Source: Planctomycetia bacterium (lineage in GTDB: Bacteria; Planctomycetota; Planctomycetia; Pirellulales; JACPPG01). From it: a stretch of 54,814 bases of DNA. Positions within the stretch are counted from its first letter, which is position 1. The number at the start of each line of letters is the position of its first letter. The notes under the pieces were generated by a model that saw only the letters and a list, made by a program, of their open reading frames with translations, was not told the DNA's origin and ran no database searches. This document shows, one piece after another, positions 9,892 to 18,632 of this stretch. The translations under genes were made by a program, and so were the position numbers. The stretch lies in contig JACPPG010000086.1 in assembly GCA_016191115.1 (NCBI GenBank), forward strand, positions 1 through 54,814, written 5' to 3'.

Positions 9892-11256
9892 ATGAAGAAG
9901 ATCATGCCGCTATCGATCGTGCTTGGCTTGGTGTTCGCCGCGACCGTTCATGCCGCTGACTTCATGCAGGAGAAGTTGCACGCCTGGCATCAGTGGCGGG
10001 GGCCGCTGGCCACTGGCGTATCGCCCACGGCCAACCCGCCGCTTGCGTGGGACGAGAGCACGGGGGCCGGCATTCGCTGGAAAGCGGCGATCCCAGGGCG
10101 CGGCAGCGCCTCGCCCATCGTGTGGGGAGACAACGTCTTCATTGTCACGGCCGTGAAGACGGATCGCACGATCGAGCTGCCGCCCGAGCCGGAGAAGCCC
10201 GCCGAAGAAAAGAAGGACCAGCCGGCCCGCGTCAATATCTACGGCATCAAGCGTCCCACGAACTTCTACCAGTTCGTCATCCTCTGCCTCGATCGGGCGA
10301 CGGGCAAGGTCCGCTGGCGGCAGATCGCCAACGAGGAGGTCCCGCACGAAGGCCATCACCCCGATCACGGATATGCCTCCGCCTCGCCCACCACCGACGG
10401 GCAGTATCTCTACGCCTCGTTCGGCTCGCACGGCATCTTCTGCTATGACTTCGCAGGGCAACTGAAATGGAAACGTGACCTGGGCGACATGATGACGTAC
10501 GCCAGCTTCGGCGAGGGCACTTCGCCCGTGATCCATGGCGACAAGCTGGTGGTCAACTGGGATCACCAGGGCGAGTCGTTCCTTACGGTGCTGGACGCGC
10601 GGACCGGCAACGACGTGTGGCGCGTCCCGCGCGACCAGGGCACCACCTGGGCCACGCCGCTGGTGGTCGAAGGCGGCGGCCGGACGCAGATCATCGTCAA
10701 CGCCACCAAACGCACGCGCAGCTACGACCTGGCCACCGGCGAGCTGGTGTGGGAGTGCGGCGGCCAGGTCGCCAGCGCCATTCCCTGCCCAGTGACCTTG
10801 GATGGGATCGTGTTCTGCATGACCGGCTTCCGCGGCAGCGCGCTATACGCCATCCCGCTCGATGCCAAGGGCGACGTCACCGACACCGACAAAATCTCCT
10901 GGCACAAGCAAGGGGGCACGCCTTACGTTCCTTCGCCCATGCTCTACGACGACCTGTTGTACTTCACCGGCTCGAATTCGGCGGCGCTCTCGATCATGGA
11001 CGCCAAGACGGGCGACGCCCTGGTCAAGGAGCGGCTGCAAGGACTGAAGAACGTCTACGCCTCGCCGGTGGGCGCCGCCGGGCGCGTGTACTTCACCGGC
11101 CGCGACGGCGCGAGCGTGGTGATCAAGCACGGGCGGTCGCTCGAGGTGCTGGCGACCAACAAGCTCGAAGAGCCGATCGACGCCTCGGCGGCCCTGGTCG
11201 GCAATCAAATGTTCCAGCGCGGTCAGGAACATCTGTATTGCCTGGAGGCGAAATAG
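9892..11256 (+). CDS. Exported PQQ-like beta-propeller protein
   Basis: A 454-residue protein with a signal peptide (MKKIMPLSIVLGLVFAATVHA) and repeated PQQ-type propeller blades, recognisable as recurring strands such as CLDRATGKVRW, VLDARTGNDVWR, SYDLATGELVWECGG and YTGS/FTGRDG-like turns. The N-terminal WHQWRGPLATGVSP is the usual opening of planctomycete PQQ_2 proteins. It lacks recognisable dehydrogenase catalytic residues, so it is more likely a binding or scaffold propeller in the periplasm than a quinoprotein enzyme. ATG 9892 was chosen because it gives the signal peptide; the frame is open to 9754. Ligand unknown. Confidence 0.85.
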   Translation: MKKIMPLSIVLGLVFAATVHAADFMQEKLHAWHQWRGPLATGVSPTANPPLAWDESTGAGIRWKAAIPGRGSASPIVWGDNVFIVTAVKTDRTIELPPEPEKPAEEKKDQPARVNIYGIKRPTNFYQFVILCLDRATGKVRWRQIANEEVPHEGHHPDHGYASASPTTDGQYLYASFGSHGIFCYDFAGQLKWKRDLGDMMTYASFGEGTSPVIHGDKLVVNWDHQGESFLTVLDARTGNDVWRVPRDQGTTWATPLVVEGGGRTQIIVNATKRTRSYDLATGELVWECGGQVASAIPCPVTLDGIVFCMTGFRGSALYAIPLDAKGDVTDTDKISWHKQGGTPYVPSPMLYDDLLYFTGSNSAALSIMDAKTGDALVKERLQGLKNVYASPVGAAGRVYFTGRDGASVVIKHGRSLEVLATNKLEEPIDASAALVGNQMFQRGQEHLYCLEAK

Positions 11257-11293
11257 CGCCGCTTCGATAGGTATCCGCTTTCGCCCAAGCGAG

Positions 11294-11406
11294 CCTACGG
11301 GTTTATCCCGTAGGTCTTCGTTCGGAAGAGATGAACCTTCCTTGCACGTGTGCGACTGGCCCCGCCAGTGTTTCGTTGCGCAGTCCGCCGGCACTGGCAA
11401 AGCCAG
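11294..11406. terminator. Three small hairpins between convergent genes
   Basis: Between the convergent PQQ gene and SDR gene lie CCTACGGG-tttat-CCCGTAGG (11294-11314), ACTGGC-ccc-GCCAGT (11355-11369) and CTGGC-aaa-GCCAG (11394-11406). None is followed by a T tract. They could act as bidirectional terminators, but the same short words look like dispersed intergenic repeats. Confidence 0.4.
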
Positions 11407-11422
11407 CGGCACCCGGTGCGCC

Positions 11423-12304
11423 TCATTTCTTTGGCTTCATCGCCGTTTGCAGCATGTCCCACTGCTCGCGGGTGACGGCCTCCAGGGCGTTGAATTCGCC
11501 GGCGCCGCGGAGCCATTCGCCGCCGTCGATCGTGACGCACGTGCCGGTGATGTACGCGCTATACTCGCTCAGCAGGTAGGCGGCCAGGTTGGCCAGCTCC
11601 TGGTGCTCGCCCAGCCGGCCCAGTGGGATGCGCTTCTCAGAGGCGAACAATCCGTCCATGCCCGGTGGCATGAGGCGCGACCAAGCCCCTTCGGTGGGAA
11701 ATGGCCCCGGCGCGATGACGTTCAGTCGGATACCGTATTTACCCCACTCCGCCGCGAGCGAGCGGGTCATCACCAGCACGCCGGCTTTGCCCATTGCCGA
11801 CGGGACGACGTAGCCGGAGCCGGTCCAGGCGTACGTGGTGCCGATGCTCAGGACCGAGGCTGGCCGGCCATCGGCGATCCACCGCTTGCCAAACGCCAGC
11901 GTGCAGTTGTAGCTCCCCTTCAACACGATATCGACGACCGTGTTGACGGCGTTGTAAGAGAGTCGCTCGGTCGGGCAGATAAAATTGCCGGCCGCGTTGT
12001 TCAACAGGCAATCGACCGCGCCGAACCGCTGGTATGCTGCCGCGACAAGGGCGTCGACCTGTTCGGGCTGCCGCACGTCGCACGCGGTGCCGAGCACCTT
12101 GCCGCCGGTTTCACGCTCCAGTTCCGCGGCGGTCTTCTCGATCACGTCCTTCCGTCGTCCGCAGATGACCAGGTTCGCGCCCAGCGACAGCAGGTACTTG
12201 CCGACGGACCGTCCCAAGCCCGTCCCGCCCCCGGTAATAACGACCGTCTTCTTGTCGAAGGTGCCGGGCTTGAGCATACCATCGGTATGTTTCACGCTTG
12301 CCAT
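11423..12304 (-). CDS. 2,4-dienoyl-CoA reductase-like short-chain dehydrogenase
   Basis: A 293-residue classical SDR. The NADP-binding motif TGGGTGLG is at about residues 24-31, with GRR following beta-2, a CDV motif and NNAAGNF. The active-site region reads SIGTTYAWTGSGYVVPSAMGKAG, split here as SIGTTYAWTG and SGYVVPSAMGKAG, with the catalytic Lys and the nearby Tyr as in the DECR family. The tail GEFNALEAVTREQWDMLQ closely resembles mitochondrial/peroxisomal 2,4-dienoyl-CoA reductase rather than the FMN-dependent bacterial FadH. The role would be NADPH reduction of 2,4-dienoyl-CoA during oxidation of unsaturated fatty acids. It is divergent from an acyl-CoA dehydrogenase gene, which supports this. 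Confidence 0.85.
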   Translation of the reverse strand: MASVKHTDGMLKPGTFDKKTVVITGGGTGLGRSVGKYLLSLGANLVICGRRKDVIEKTAAELERETGGKVLGTACDVRQPEQVDALVAAAYQRFGAVDCLLNNAAGNFICPTERLSYNAVNTVVDIVLKGSYNCTLAFGKRWIADGRPASVLSIGTTYAWTGSGYVVPSAMGKAGVLVMTRSLAAEWGKYGIRLNVIAPGPFPTEGAWSRLMPPGMDGLFASEKRIPLGRLGEHQELANLAAYLLSEYSAYITGTCVTIDGGEWLRGAGEFNALEAVTREQWDMLQTAMKPKK

Positions 12305-12449
12305 AGCGAATCGACTCCTGGCGGAAAGGCGTGTGGCGAGTGGAAGAAATGCGCCGTGCCCGGCCGGCAGGCGAGAACCCGCCCGCGACCGACACGCGGG
12401 TGATCATATCGCCCGCCGCGGGGGGGCACAATCACGCCGCCCGCACGTG

Positions 12450-12567
12450 CAGGGTCATTCTGTTTTTCAAAATGGCGAGGCGGGAAAATGGAACTGGCTC
12501 CGAGCATAAACAGCGCAAGTCCTTTCAGACGAACGTTGCGTCTCGGTGCCTGTCCCACTTTCCCGCC
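12450..12567. repeat. Dispersed palindromic repeat, family B, copy 1
   Basis: Positions 12450-12538 match 54587-54675 over 89 bases with three mismatches. This copy also has a partner arm: 12479-12504 and 12542-12567 are inverted repeats of 26 bases with four mismatches around a 37-base loop. It lies in an intergenic region. Confidence 0.85.
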
Positions 12568-12698
12568 GGTGCCCCGCCGGCCAGCTTAAATCTGTGAACG
12601 GCCCTGCCCGCACGTGGCCGCGGCCGCAGCCGTTCGCTATAACTGAGGCATCCCAGGCTTTCCCAGTCGTGCAAAGGCGGGCAAGATGCCCGCCCCCC

Positions 12699-12741
12699 AT
12701 TCATTCCGCATTCATCATTCTCCTCCGCGTCTCCGTGGTGA
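12699..12741. repeat. Half element of palindromic family A
   Basis: Contains the module CATTCATTCCGCATTCATC followed by CTCCGCGTCTCCGTGGTG, which is the right half of the longer palindromes in the BMC operon. It ends about 20 bases before the acyl-CoA dehydrogenase start. Confidence 0.75.
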
Positions 12742-12761
12742 TTCTTCCGGAGCTGTCGACC

Positions 12762-14684
12762 ATGTCGCAAACCAAACTCCCCGACTCGGCCCAGGAAACG
12801 TTCGTCGAGGCTTCGCTCAAGCTCGGCGGCAAGACAGAGGAGGAAGCCCGCAAGACTGGCGCGATGGACCGCGCCGACGAGCAGCTTGAGTCGTTCTTCG
12901 AGACTCGCTACCAGACAACCGCCAGCCCGATCCATCGGGCCGTGTGGGACCGGGAGTTCCCGCTCGATTTGTTTCTGCCGTCGCCGCCGCCGGCGCCAAG
13001 CGCCGCCTGTGCGAAGACCATGGCCGAATCGCTGGCGATCGTTCGCCGCCGCATTGCCGACGGCACGCTCTTGGACGAGCGCGGAAAAATCTATCCCGAG
13101 GCGTTCGCCGAGCTCGGCAAGGCCGGCTACTGGGGCATGCTGGTCGAGCCGGAATCGGGCGGGCACGGCGCGCCGATCTCGGTCTTCATGCCCTTTCTGA
13201 TGCAAATGACGACCGTGTTTCCCACGCTCGCCGGGCTGGCCAGCGTGCACGGCTGCGTCGGCGCCGTCGACCCGCTGCATGGGATGGGCACGCCCGACCA
13301 GAAGCGCCGCTTTCTCACGAAGCTGGCCACCGGCGAGCGGATCTCCGGCTTCGCGCTCACCGAGCCGGGCGCCGGATCGGACCTCACGGCCCTCAAGACC
13401 CGCGCCGTCTTGGACGGCGACGACTACATCGTCAACGGCGAGAAGCTGTTCATCACCAACGCCATCCCCGGGCGGATCGTGGCACTGGTGTGCATGATCG
13501 ACAACCGGCCCGAGGTGCTGTTGGTCGATCTCCCGGAAGAGGACGAGCACTTCCAGCTTGTGCGGTACGGGCTGTACGCGCTCAAGCATTCGTACAACAA
13601 CGGCCTACGGTTCAAGGATTTTCGCGTCCCCAAGGAAAACCTGCTGAGGCCCAAGTTCGGTAACGGGCTGACCGTGGCCTACCACGGGCTGAACCGCGGC
13701 CGCGTCGCCGTGTGCGCCAACGCCGCAGGCGGCATGCGCGTCATGCTCGCCAATCTGCTCCCCTGGGCCCACTATCGCCACACCTACGGCGAGGCGATCG
13801 AGCGGCGCGAGCTGGTCCGACGCCGCATCGGCCGCCTGGCCGGGCTGGTCGTCGCCTGCGACGCCGTGACCGAGTGGTGTTCGTGGCTCTTGGACCAGGG
13901 CTACCGCGGCGAGCTGGAGTGCACGATCGCCAAAATCTTCGGCAGCGAATCGCAAAAGGAGGCGGCCATCGAGTTCTTGATGAAGACTCACGGCGGTCGC
14001 TCCTTCCTGCACGGCCACATCTTCGGCGATAACGCCCACGAATATTTCGCGCCGTGCATCTACGAAGGCGAGGGCGAAATGCTGGGCATGGCCTTCTTCA
14101 AATCGCTCGTGAAGCAGCACGGCAAGAGGTTTTTCGAGCCGATCGGCCGGGCGCTCGCGCAATTGGGTGTGCGGCAGCCGAGCCTGGCCAACCCGTCGCA
14201 CCTGCGGGGGCTGGCCCCGGCCATGGTGCCCTATGGCAAGTGGCTCGCCCGCGAACGGTTTGGCGGCAAGAGCTGTCCCCCGCTGCCGCCACTGCCCGAG
14301 CGGCTGGCCGAGCACGCCCGTTTCGCGATTCGCGGCCTGCAAGGCGCGGCCCGCGAGATCAGTGCGGCGATGCGAAAGCACCAGTTGGCGCTGGCGGACC
14401 GGCAATGCCGGATGTCGGACCTTTCGGCGCGGGTGCAGAACATGGCGACCATGCTGGTCACGGCGCTCTCTGCCGGGCGACAGCCGGACGAGATGATTCG
14501 GGCGGCCGGCGACATCGCCTGCCAGGACCTGCGCCGCAAGCTCACCGGCGAGCGGCCCACTGACGGCTACTTCCGCGCCGTGACGACGCTGGGCGCGAAG
14601 ATCGCCGAGGGGGGCTTCGCACCGATCGCCGGCATCGCGGCCGCCGACATCCTCATGCCGTACACGAACCCGGAAGGGAAGTGA
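12762..14684 (+). CDS. Acyl-CoA dehydrogenase family protein
   Basis: A 640-residue flavoenzyme of the acyl-CoA dehydrogenase family. It has the N-terminal helical domain, the central beta domain with GFALTEPGAGSDLTALKT and NGEKLFITNA motifs, and the C-terminal helical domain. The expected catalytic-base region reads CIYEGEGEML, with Glu in the usual place. It is longer than the 380-residue core, with an N-terminal extension of about 100 residues and a C-terminal extension of about 150, as in larger FadE/VLCAD-like members. ATG 12762 was chosen because the frame upstream is repeat DNA; GGAG lies about ten bases upstream. Probably the first oxidation step of fatty acyl-CoA beta-oxidation; chain-length specificity unknown. 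Confidence 0.9.
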   Translation: MSQTKLPDSAQETFVEASLKLGGKTEEEARKTGAMDRADEQLESFFETRYQTTASPIHRAVWDREFPLDLFLPSPPPAPSAACAKTMAESLAIVRRRIADGTLLDERGKIYPEAFAELGKAGYWGMLVEPESGGHGAPISVFMPFLMQMTTVFPTLAGLASVHGCVGAVDPLHGMGTPDQKRRFLTKLATGERISGFALTEPGAGSDLTALKTRAVLDGDDYIVNGEKLFITNAIPGRIVALVCMIDNRPEVLLVDLPEEDEHFQLVRYGLYALKHSYNNGLRFKDFRVPKENLLRPKFGNGLTVAYHGLNRGRVAVCANAAGGMRVMLANLLPWAHYRHTYGEAIERRELVRRRIGRLAGLVVACDAVTEWCSWLLDQGYRGELECTIAKIFGSESQKEAAIEFLMKTHGGRSFLHGHIFGDNAHEYFAPCIYEGEGEMLGMAFFKSLVKQHGKRFFEPIGRALAQLGVRQPSLANPSHLRGLAPAMVPYGKWLARERFGGKSCPPLPPLPERLAEHARFAIRGLQGAAREISAAMRKHQLALADRQCRMSDLSARVQNMATMLVTALSAGRQPDEMIRAAGDIACQDLRRKLTGERPTDGYFRAVTTLGAKIAEGGFAPIAGIAAADILMPYTNPEGK

Positions 14685-14848
14685 GCTGCCGGCGCACGAT
14701 CTTGGTGGCACCCCTTCGTTGTAGGAGGCAACTCCCGTCGCCGACCGGCGTCGCGCGCCTTCGTTGACGCGCATCTGTTGGCCGCCGAAAATAGACGGTG
14801 GGACGTGGTCGCTATCGGGCCCGCGGGGGCCGGTCGGCCGGAGGCCTT

Positions 14849-16192
14849 ATGCTCGCTCGGTTCCCCCTCGTCGTGACAGCTCTTTCGGGCATGCTTTTTG
14901 CGCCGCTCCGTGCCCGCTGCGACGACACGGCCGAGGCGGACTTCCGGATCGCGCGGCCGAAGTTCCAGTCGCGGCTGCGCGCGAAGGAGCCCGAAGAGCG
15001 CATCGCGGCGGTGCAAGACCTGCGCCGCTACCCGACGGTCGACGCCGTGAAGATGGTGGTGAATTCGGGGCTTAAGGATCGCGTGCCGGAAGTGCGCAAG
15101 GCGGCCCACGAGACGCTCCTGGCGCTCAAAAGCAACGACGACATCTGCCGGTACTTGCTGTCAACCTTGACGAAGGACACGCGTCGCGGCGGCTACAGCG
15201 AAATGACGCCGCCTCTAATCACGGTGCTACTGGCGTCCACGTCGCCCGATATCGAGCGCGAGGTGACCACGTATCTCGAAAAGCTGGGGGCCACGACCGA
15301 GGGGCTCGTGCTGCTGGAGACCTTGGCCGACGAGCTGGGCGAGCGCGGCAACGAAGACGACCTGGCGTCGCTCGGCAAGCTCGCCCATCTTCCGATCTTC
15401 GCCCGCGAGTTCGGTCTCCGCCGTGCGGTGTCCGAAGCGGCGGTGAAGTTCAATCGTCGCGAGGCGATCGGCCTGTTGATCGAGATTCTCGCGGGCGTGA
15501 AGGGAACGGTCCGCACGGTCGTTGTCGATCACCTCACCGAAGTGACGGGCATGCCCTTTGGTCCCGATGCCGACGGATGGGCGAAATGGTGGGACCAGAA
15601 CAAGGAGAAGTTCGAGTATCCGTCGTCGAAAGAGCGGACGGCGGCCAACAAGCCCGCCGTCGGCCAGGGCGGCTCGATGTACTATGGCCTGCGCATCTAC
15701 GCCGACCGGATCGTGTTCATCATCGACACCTCGGGCAGCATGGTGGGCGAGCGGCTGCAGGCGGCCAAGCGCGAGCTCATGAAGGCGATCGACGGACTCG
15801 ACGAAAACACGCAATTCGCGATCGTGGTGTTCAACTCGGGCGTTCAGGTCTGGCACAGAGACCTGGTGCCGGCCACCGACCGCGCGAAGCAGGCGGCGGC
15901 CCGGTTCGTGCTGGGGCAAGAAGCCCAGGGCTCGACGGCTTCCTACGACGCCCTGGAGTCGGCGCTGCGATACGACGCCGAGGCCATCTATTTCCTGACC
16001 GACGGCGCGCCCAACGGCGGCAAGATCGACGCTCCTCCGGCGATCGTCGAGGCGATCACCCGCACGAACCGCGGTCGCCGGCTGTCGATCTATTCGATCG
16101 GCATCGGCGTCGGCCAGCGGGGAGGGCTCTTCGACACGTTTCTCGAAGCGCTAGCCAAGGCGAACTGGGGCGAATACCGGCGCGTGGATTGA
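14849..16192 (+). CDS. Exported HEAT-repeat/von Willebrand factor A protein
   Basis: A 447-residue protein with signal peptide (about residues 1-24), HEAT-like alpha repeats (about 40-260; phrases such as AVQDLRRYPTVDAVKMV and VRKAAHETLLAL), and a VWA domain (about 285-445). The VWA domain carries a complete MIDAS: DTSGS, a Thr in QGSTASYD, and LTDGAP. ATG 14849 follows GGAGG with good spacing and gives the signal peptide. VWA domains with an intact MIDAS bind protein ligands through a divalent cation. An exported binding or adhesion role is plausible but the ligand is unknown. Confidence 0.85.
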   Translation: MLARFPLVVTALSGMLFAPLRARCDDTAEADFRIARPKFQSRLRAKEPEERIAAVQDLRRYPTVDAVKMVVNSGLKDRVPEVRKAAHETLLALKSNDDICRYLLSTLTKDTRRGGYSEMTPPLITVLLASTSPDIEREVTTYLEKLGATTEGLVLLETLADELGERGNEDDLASLGKLAHLPIFAREFGLRRAVSEAAVKFNRREAIGLLIEILAGVKGTVRTVVVDHLTEVTGMPFGPDADGWAKWWDQNKEKFEYPSSKERTAANKPAVGQGGSMYYGLRIYADRIVFIIDTSGSMVGERLQAAKRELMKAIDGLDENTQFAIVVFNSGVQVWHRDLVPATDRAKQAAARFVLGQEAQGSTASYDALESALRYDAEAIYFLTDGAPNGGKIDAPPAIVEAITRTNRGRRLSIYSIGIGVGQRGGLFDTFLEALAKANWGEYRRVD

Positions 16193-16826
16193 GGAAGAAG
16201 CGACATTGCTAATTGCTTTGCTTCGCGGCAAATCCGATGCCCCGCATTTTTCCAGCGGCTCTTGCGTCGATTTTTGGCCGTTGCGACGCCCGCACGCAGG
16301 TGCTCGGCCGCCAAGCACTTAGGTAGCGCCGCCGCGGTTCCGGCCGGCAATCGCAACTTCCGTGGTACAGCGATTGCGGCACTGTTGACGCCCTGGAAAT
16401 CGTTAAAATAGGGGCGGATATCGCGGCCCCAGGGCCACGTCCTATTCGCAAGGAATCGCGCCAGAAATCGAAATCTCGTGCGGCCCATGCGGACGCCCTT
16501 GCCAGGATCGTCCGCCAGTGCGATGGCCTTCGCACGAAGCTCTTGCTTGTCCGGCACGCGCCGTTTTGGCGCCTGCGACCGGACCAGCCGCGGCGGCATG
16601 CCCACTCATCGCCTTGTGCGGCGCGTGGGCATGGCACCCGGCAACGCAACGCCTCGATCGTTTTGCGCCACCGAGCCAAATCGGCGCTCGTTCTCGGATT
16701 TTGCGCTCGCGCCACCTGCACGCAGGCGAAAACGCTCGCCACGCCACAGGATACCGAAGGCCGGGCTGCCCGCGACGAATACATCACCAAGTGTAAAAGC
16801 ACGAAGAAGTCTAGAAGGAGGGAAAC
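16193..16826. other. Intergenic region, no supported gene
   Basis: This 634-base stretch lies upstream of the SPFH pair. Open frames exist on both strands but show no recognisable domain, poor start signals and overlap with one another. The last 15 bases contain the strong ribosome binding site of the next gene. Confidence 0.5.
16815..16822 (+). promoter_or_regulatory. Strong Shine-Dalgarno selecting a GTG start
   Basis: AAGGAGGG four to five bases upstream of GTG 16827 fixes the start of the first SPFH gene. Confidence 0.8.
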
Positions 16827-18506
16827 GTGAGTCTCTATCGTAGGCCCAGCGTGTGGTTGGCGATCGTCACGGCGATCGTCGGAGTGATAGTCCTCGAGCA
16901 GTTCTGGCACTGGGAGGTCGAGCGCGTGGACGTCCCGCCGGGCAAGTTCCTGGTCCGCGTCCATCGGTGGGGGAAGAATCTTCCGACGGACGAAATCGTC
17001 GCGCCCGACGAATCGTACAAGGGCGTCATGTTCGACGTGCTTCCCGAGGGTCGCCACTTCCTCAACCCGATCTTCTGGAGCTACCAGATCGAGAACATGG
17101 TGAAGGTTCCGCCGGGCGAGTGCCTGGTGGTGAACCGCCGGTTCGGCGGCGAGTTACCGCCCGAGCGCGTGGCGGAAGGCGACATTTTGGCCCGCGAGGA
17201 CCGCGACAACCCGATTCAGGGCGAGCGGGGCATCCTCCGCGACGTGCTGCCGCCGGGGGCCTATCGCTTGAATCCGCACGCCTACAGCTTCGAGACCGTC
17301 AAGGCGGTCGAGGTCCGCGTGGACCAGGTGGGCGTGCGGACGCTGAAGGTGGGCCGCGATCCGCGCGGCCTGTCGCGCGGGGAGCGTCCCAGCGACTACA
17401 CCGTGCCCGAAGGCTATCGCGGCGTGCAGCAATCGCCGACTCCGCCGGGGACGTACTACCTTAACCCCTATGTCGAAACGATGATTCCGGTCGAAGTCCG
17501 CAGCCACCGCGTGGAGTTTTCGGACATCGAATTCCCCTCGCGCGACGGCTTCATCCTGGCGCCGCACGTGGTCGTGGAATACGCGGTCATTCCCGCGCGG
17601 GCGCCGGAGGTCCTCGTGCGGTTGGCGGACGTTGGTGTGCTGCACCAGGAGGATCGAACCGAGAATGAGAAGCTGGAGAACGAGGTGCTGCAGAAGGTCA
17701 TTCTGCCGCACATCCGCGGCTATGCGCGCATCGAGGGAAGCAACTTCGACGCCCGCGATTTCATCCTTCTGGTGACGGACAAGGCGACGTCGCCGGGAGA
17801 GAAGGTGGCCAACGCCCGCGAGGCGTTGCAGCGGGCACTCATGGCCAAGGTGAAGCCGCGGTGCGCGGAGCTGGGGGTCGAGGTGCGGGCGGTGGCGCTG
17901 GCCGACTTCCGTCCGCCGCCGGAGCTGGCCGACCAGATTTCGCAGCGCGAGCTAGCCCGCGTCGAGCGAGAGAAGAACGTGGTGCGGATCGGCCAGTACA
18001 AAGCCCAACAAGAGCTGCGCTCGAAGGAGGCGCTCAAGGAACAGGCGACGGAGAAGGTCGAGGCCGAGACCCGGCGCATCCAGGCGGAGAAGCGGGCCAA
18101 GCAGATGAAGGAGGTGGCCGAATCGCGCCTCAAGCAGGAGCTGGCCAACGCCCAGTTGCGCTTGGACGCCGCGCGGAAGCAGGCCGAGGCGACATTGGCC
18201 AAGGGACGGGCCGAGGCCACGGTCATCCAGCTTACCAACGAGGCCGAGGTGGCCGGCCTGCAAAAAGCCGTGCAAGGATTCGACAGCATCCAGAGCTTCG
18301 CGCAGTACCACATTCTGCAAAAGCTCTCGCCGGCGCTGACCGAGATCTTTGCCTCGGACGATAGCGATTTCGCCAAGATCTTCTCGGCCTACATGCGGCA
18401 ATCCCCGGCAACCAAGTCGCCACTTTCGCCGCCCGCGCTCACCGGCGCAGGCGACGTAAAGCCGGTCGCGGATGCCACGGCCGGGCCCACGCCGTCGGCG
18501 CCGTGA
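16827..18506 (+). CDS. SPFH/band 7 membrane protein, first of a tandem pair
   Basis: A 559-residue protein starting at GTG. One N-terminal transmembrane helix (about residues 11-27) is followed by a repeat region with PPGKFLVRVHRWGKNLP, PPGECLVVNRRFGGELPPE and GERGILRDVLPPGAYRLNP-type units (about 30-200). An SPFH/band 7 domain follows (about 215-385), then a long charged coiled coil (about 375-500) rich in Glu, Lys, Arg and Ala, and a Pro/Ala tail. SPFH proteins form ring or cage assemblies on membranes. The next gene is a paralogue with the same layout, so a hetero-oligomer is likely. Cellular role unknown. Confidence 0.85.
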   Translation: MSLYRRPSVWLAIVTAIVGVIVLEQFWHWEVERVDVPPGKFLVRVHRWGKNLPTDEIVAPDESYKGVMFDVLPEGRHFLNPIFWSYQIENMVKVPPGECLVVNRRFGGELPPERVAEGDILAREDRDNPIQGERGILRDVLPPGAYRLNPHAYSFETVKAVEVRVDQVGVRTLKVGRDPRGLSRGERPSDYTVPEGYRGVQQSPTPPGTYYLNPYVETMIPVEVRSHRVEFSDIEFPSRDGFILAPHVVVEYAVIPARAPEVLVRLADVGVLHQEDRTENEKLENEVLQKVILPHIRGYARIEGSNFDARDFILLVTDKATSPGEKVANAREALQRALMAKVKPRCAELGVEVRAVALADFRPPPELADQISQRELARVEREKNVVRIGQYKAQQELRSKEALKEQATEKVEAETRRIQAEKRAKQMKEVAESRLKQELANAQLRLDAARKQAEATLAKGRAEATVIQLTNEAEVAGLQKAVQGFDSIQSFAQYHILQKLSPALTEIFASDDSDFAKIFSAYMRQSPATKSPLSPPALTGAGDVKPVADATAGPTPSAP

Positions 18507-18536
18507 AGCGGCCGAACGAAGGGAAGAGAAACTGAT

Positions 18537-18552
18537 ATCTCGGATTCGAGAT
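18537..18552. repeat. Small inverted repeat between SPFH genes
   Basis: ATCTCG-gatt-CGAGAT in the 126-base gap between the SPFH genes. The same kind of ATCTC-rich words recur in the ileS insert and at 37668-37676. Confidence 0.5.
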
Positions 18553-18632
18553 AATTCGAGATTTCACATGCGAACACAAGACGCGGAATCCTGAACACAG
18601 ATCAAACAAAGTCATTCTCACAGGAAAGAACC

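Larger units (their letters stand above)
12305..12761. other. Divergent intergenic region containing two repeat elements
   Basis: This 457-base region separates the divergent SDR and acyl-CoA dehydrogenase genes. It holds a complete copy of a palindromic repeat (12450-12567) and half of a second family (12699-12741), both listed separately. No other gene is seen; promoters for both flanking genes must lie here but were not identified with confidence. Confidence 0.6.

Noticed and set aside
16209..17057. 282-codon minus-strand frame overlapping the first SPFH gene
   Set aside because: It covers the well-supported GTG start of the SPFH gene and shows no recognisable domain.
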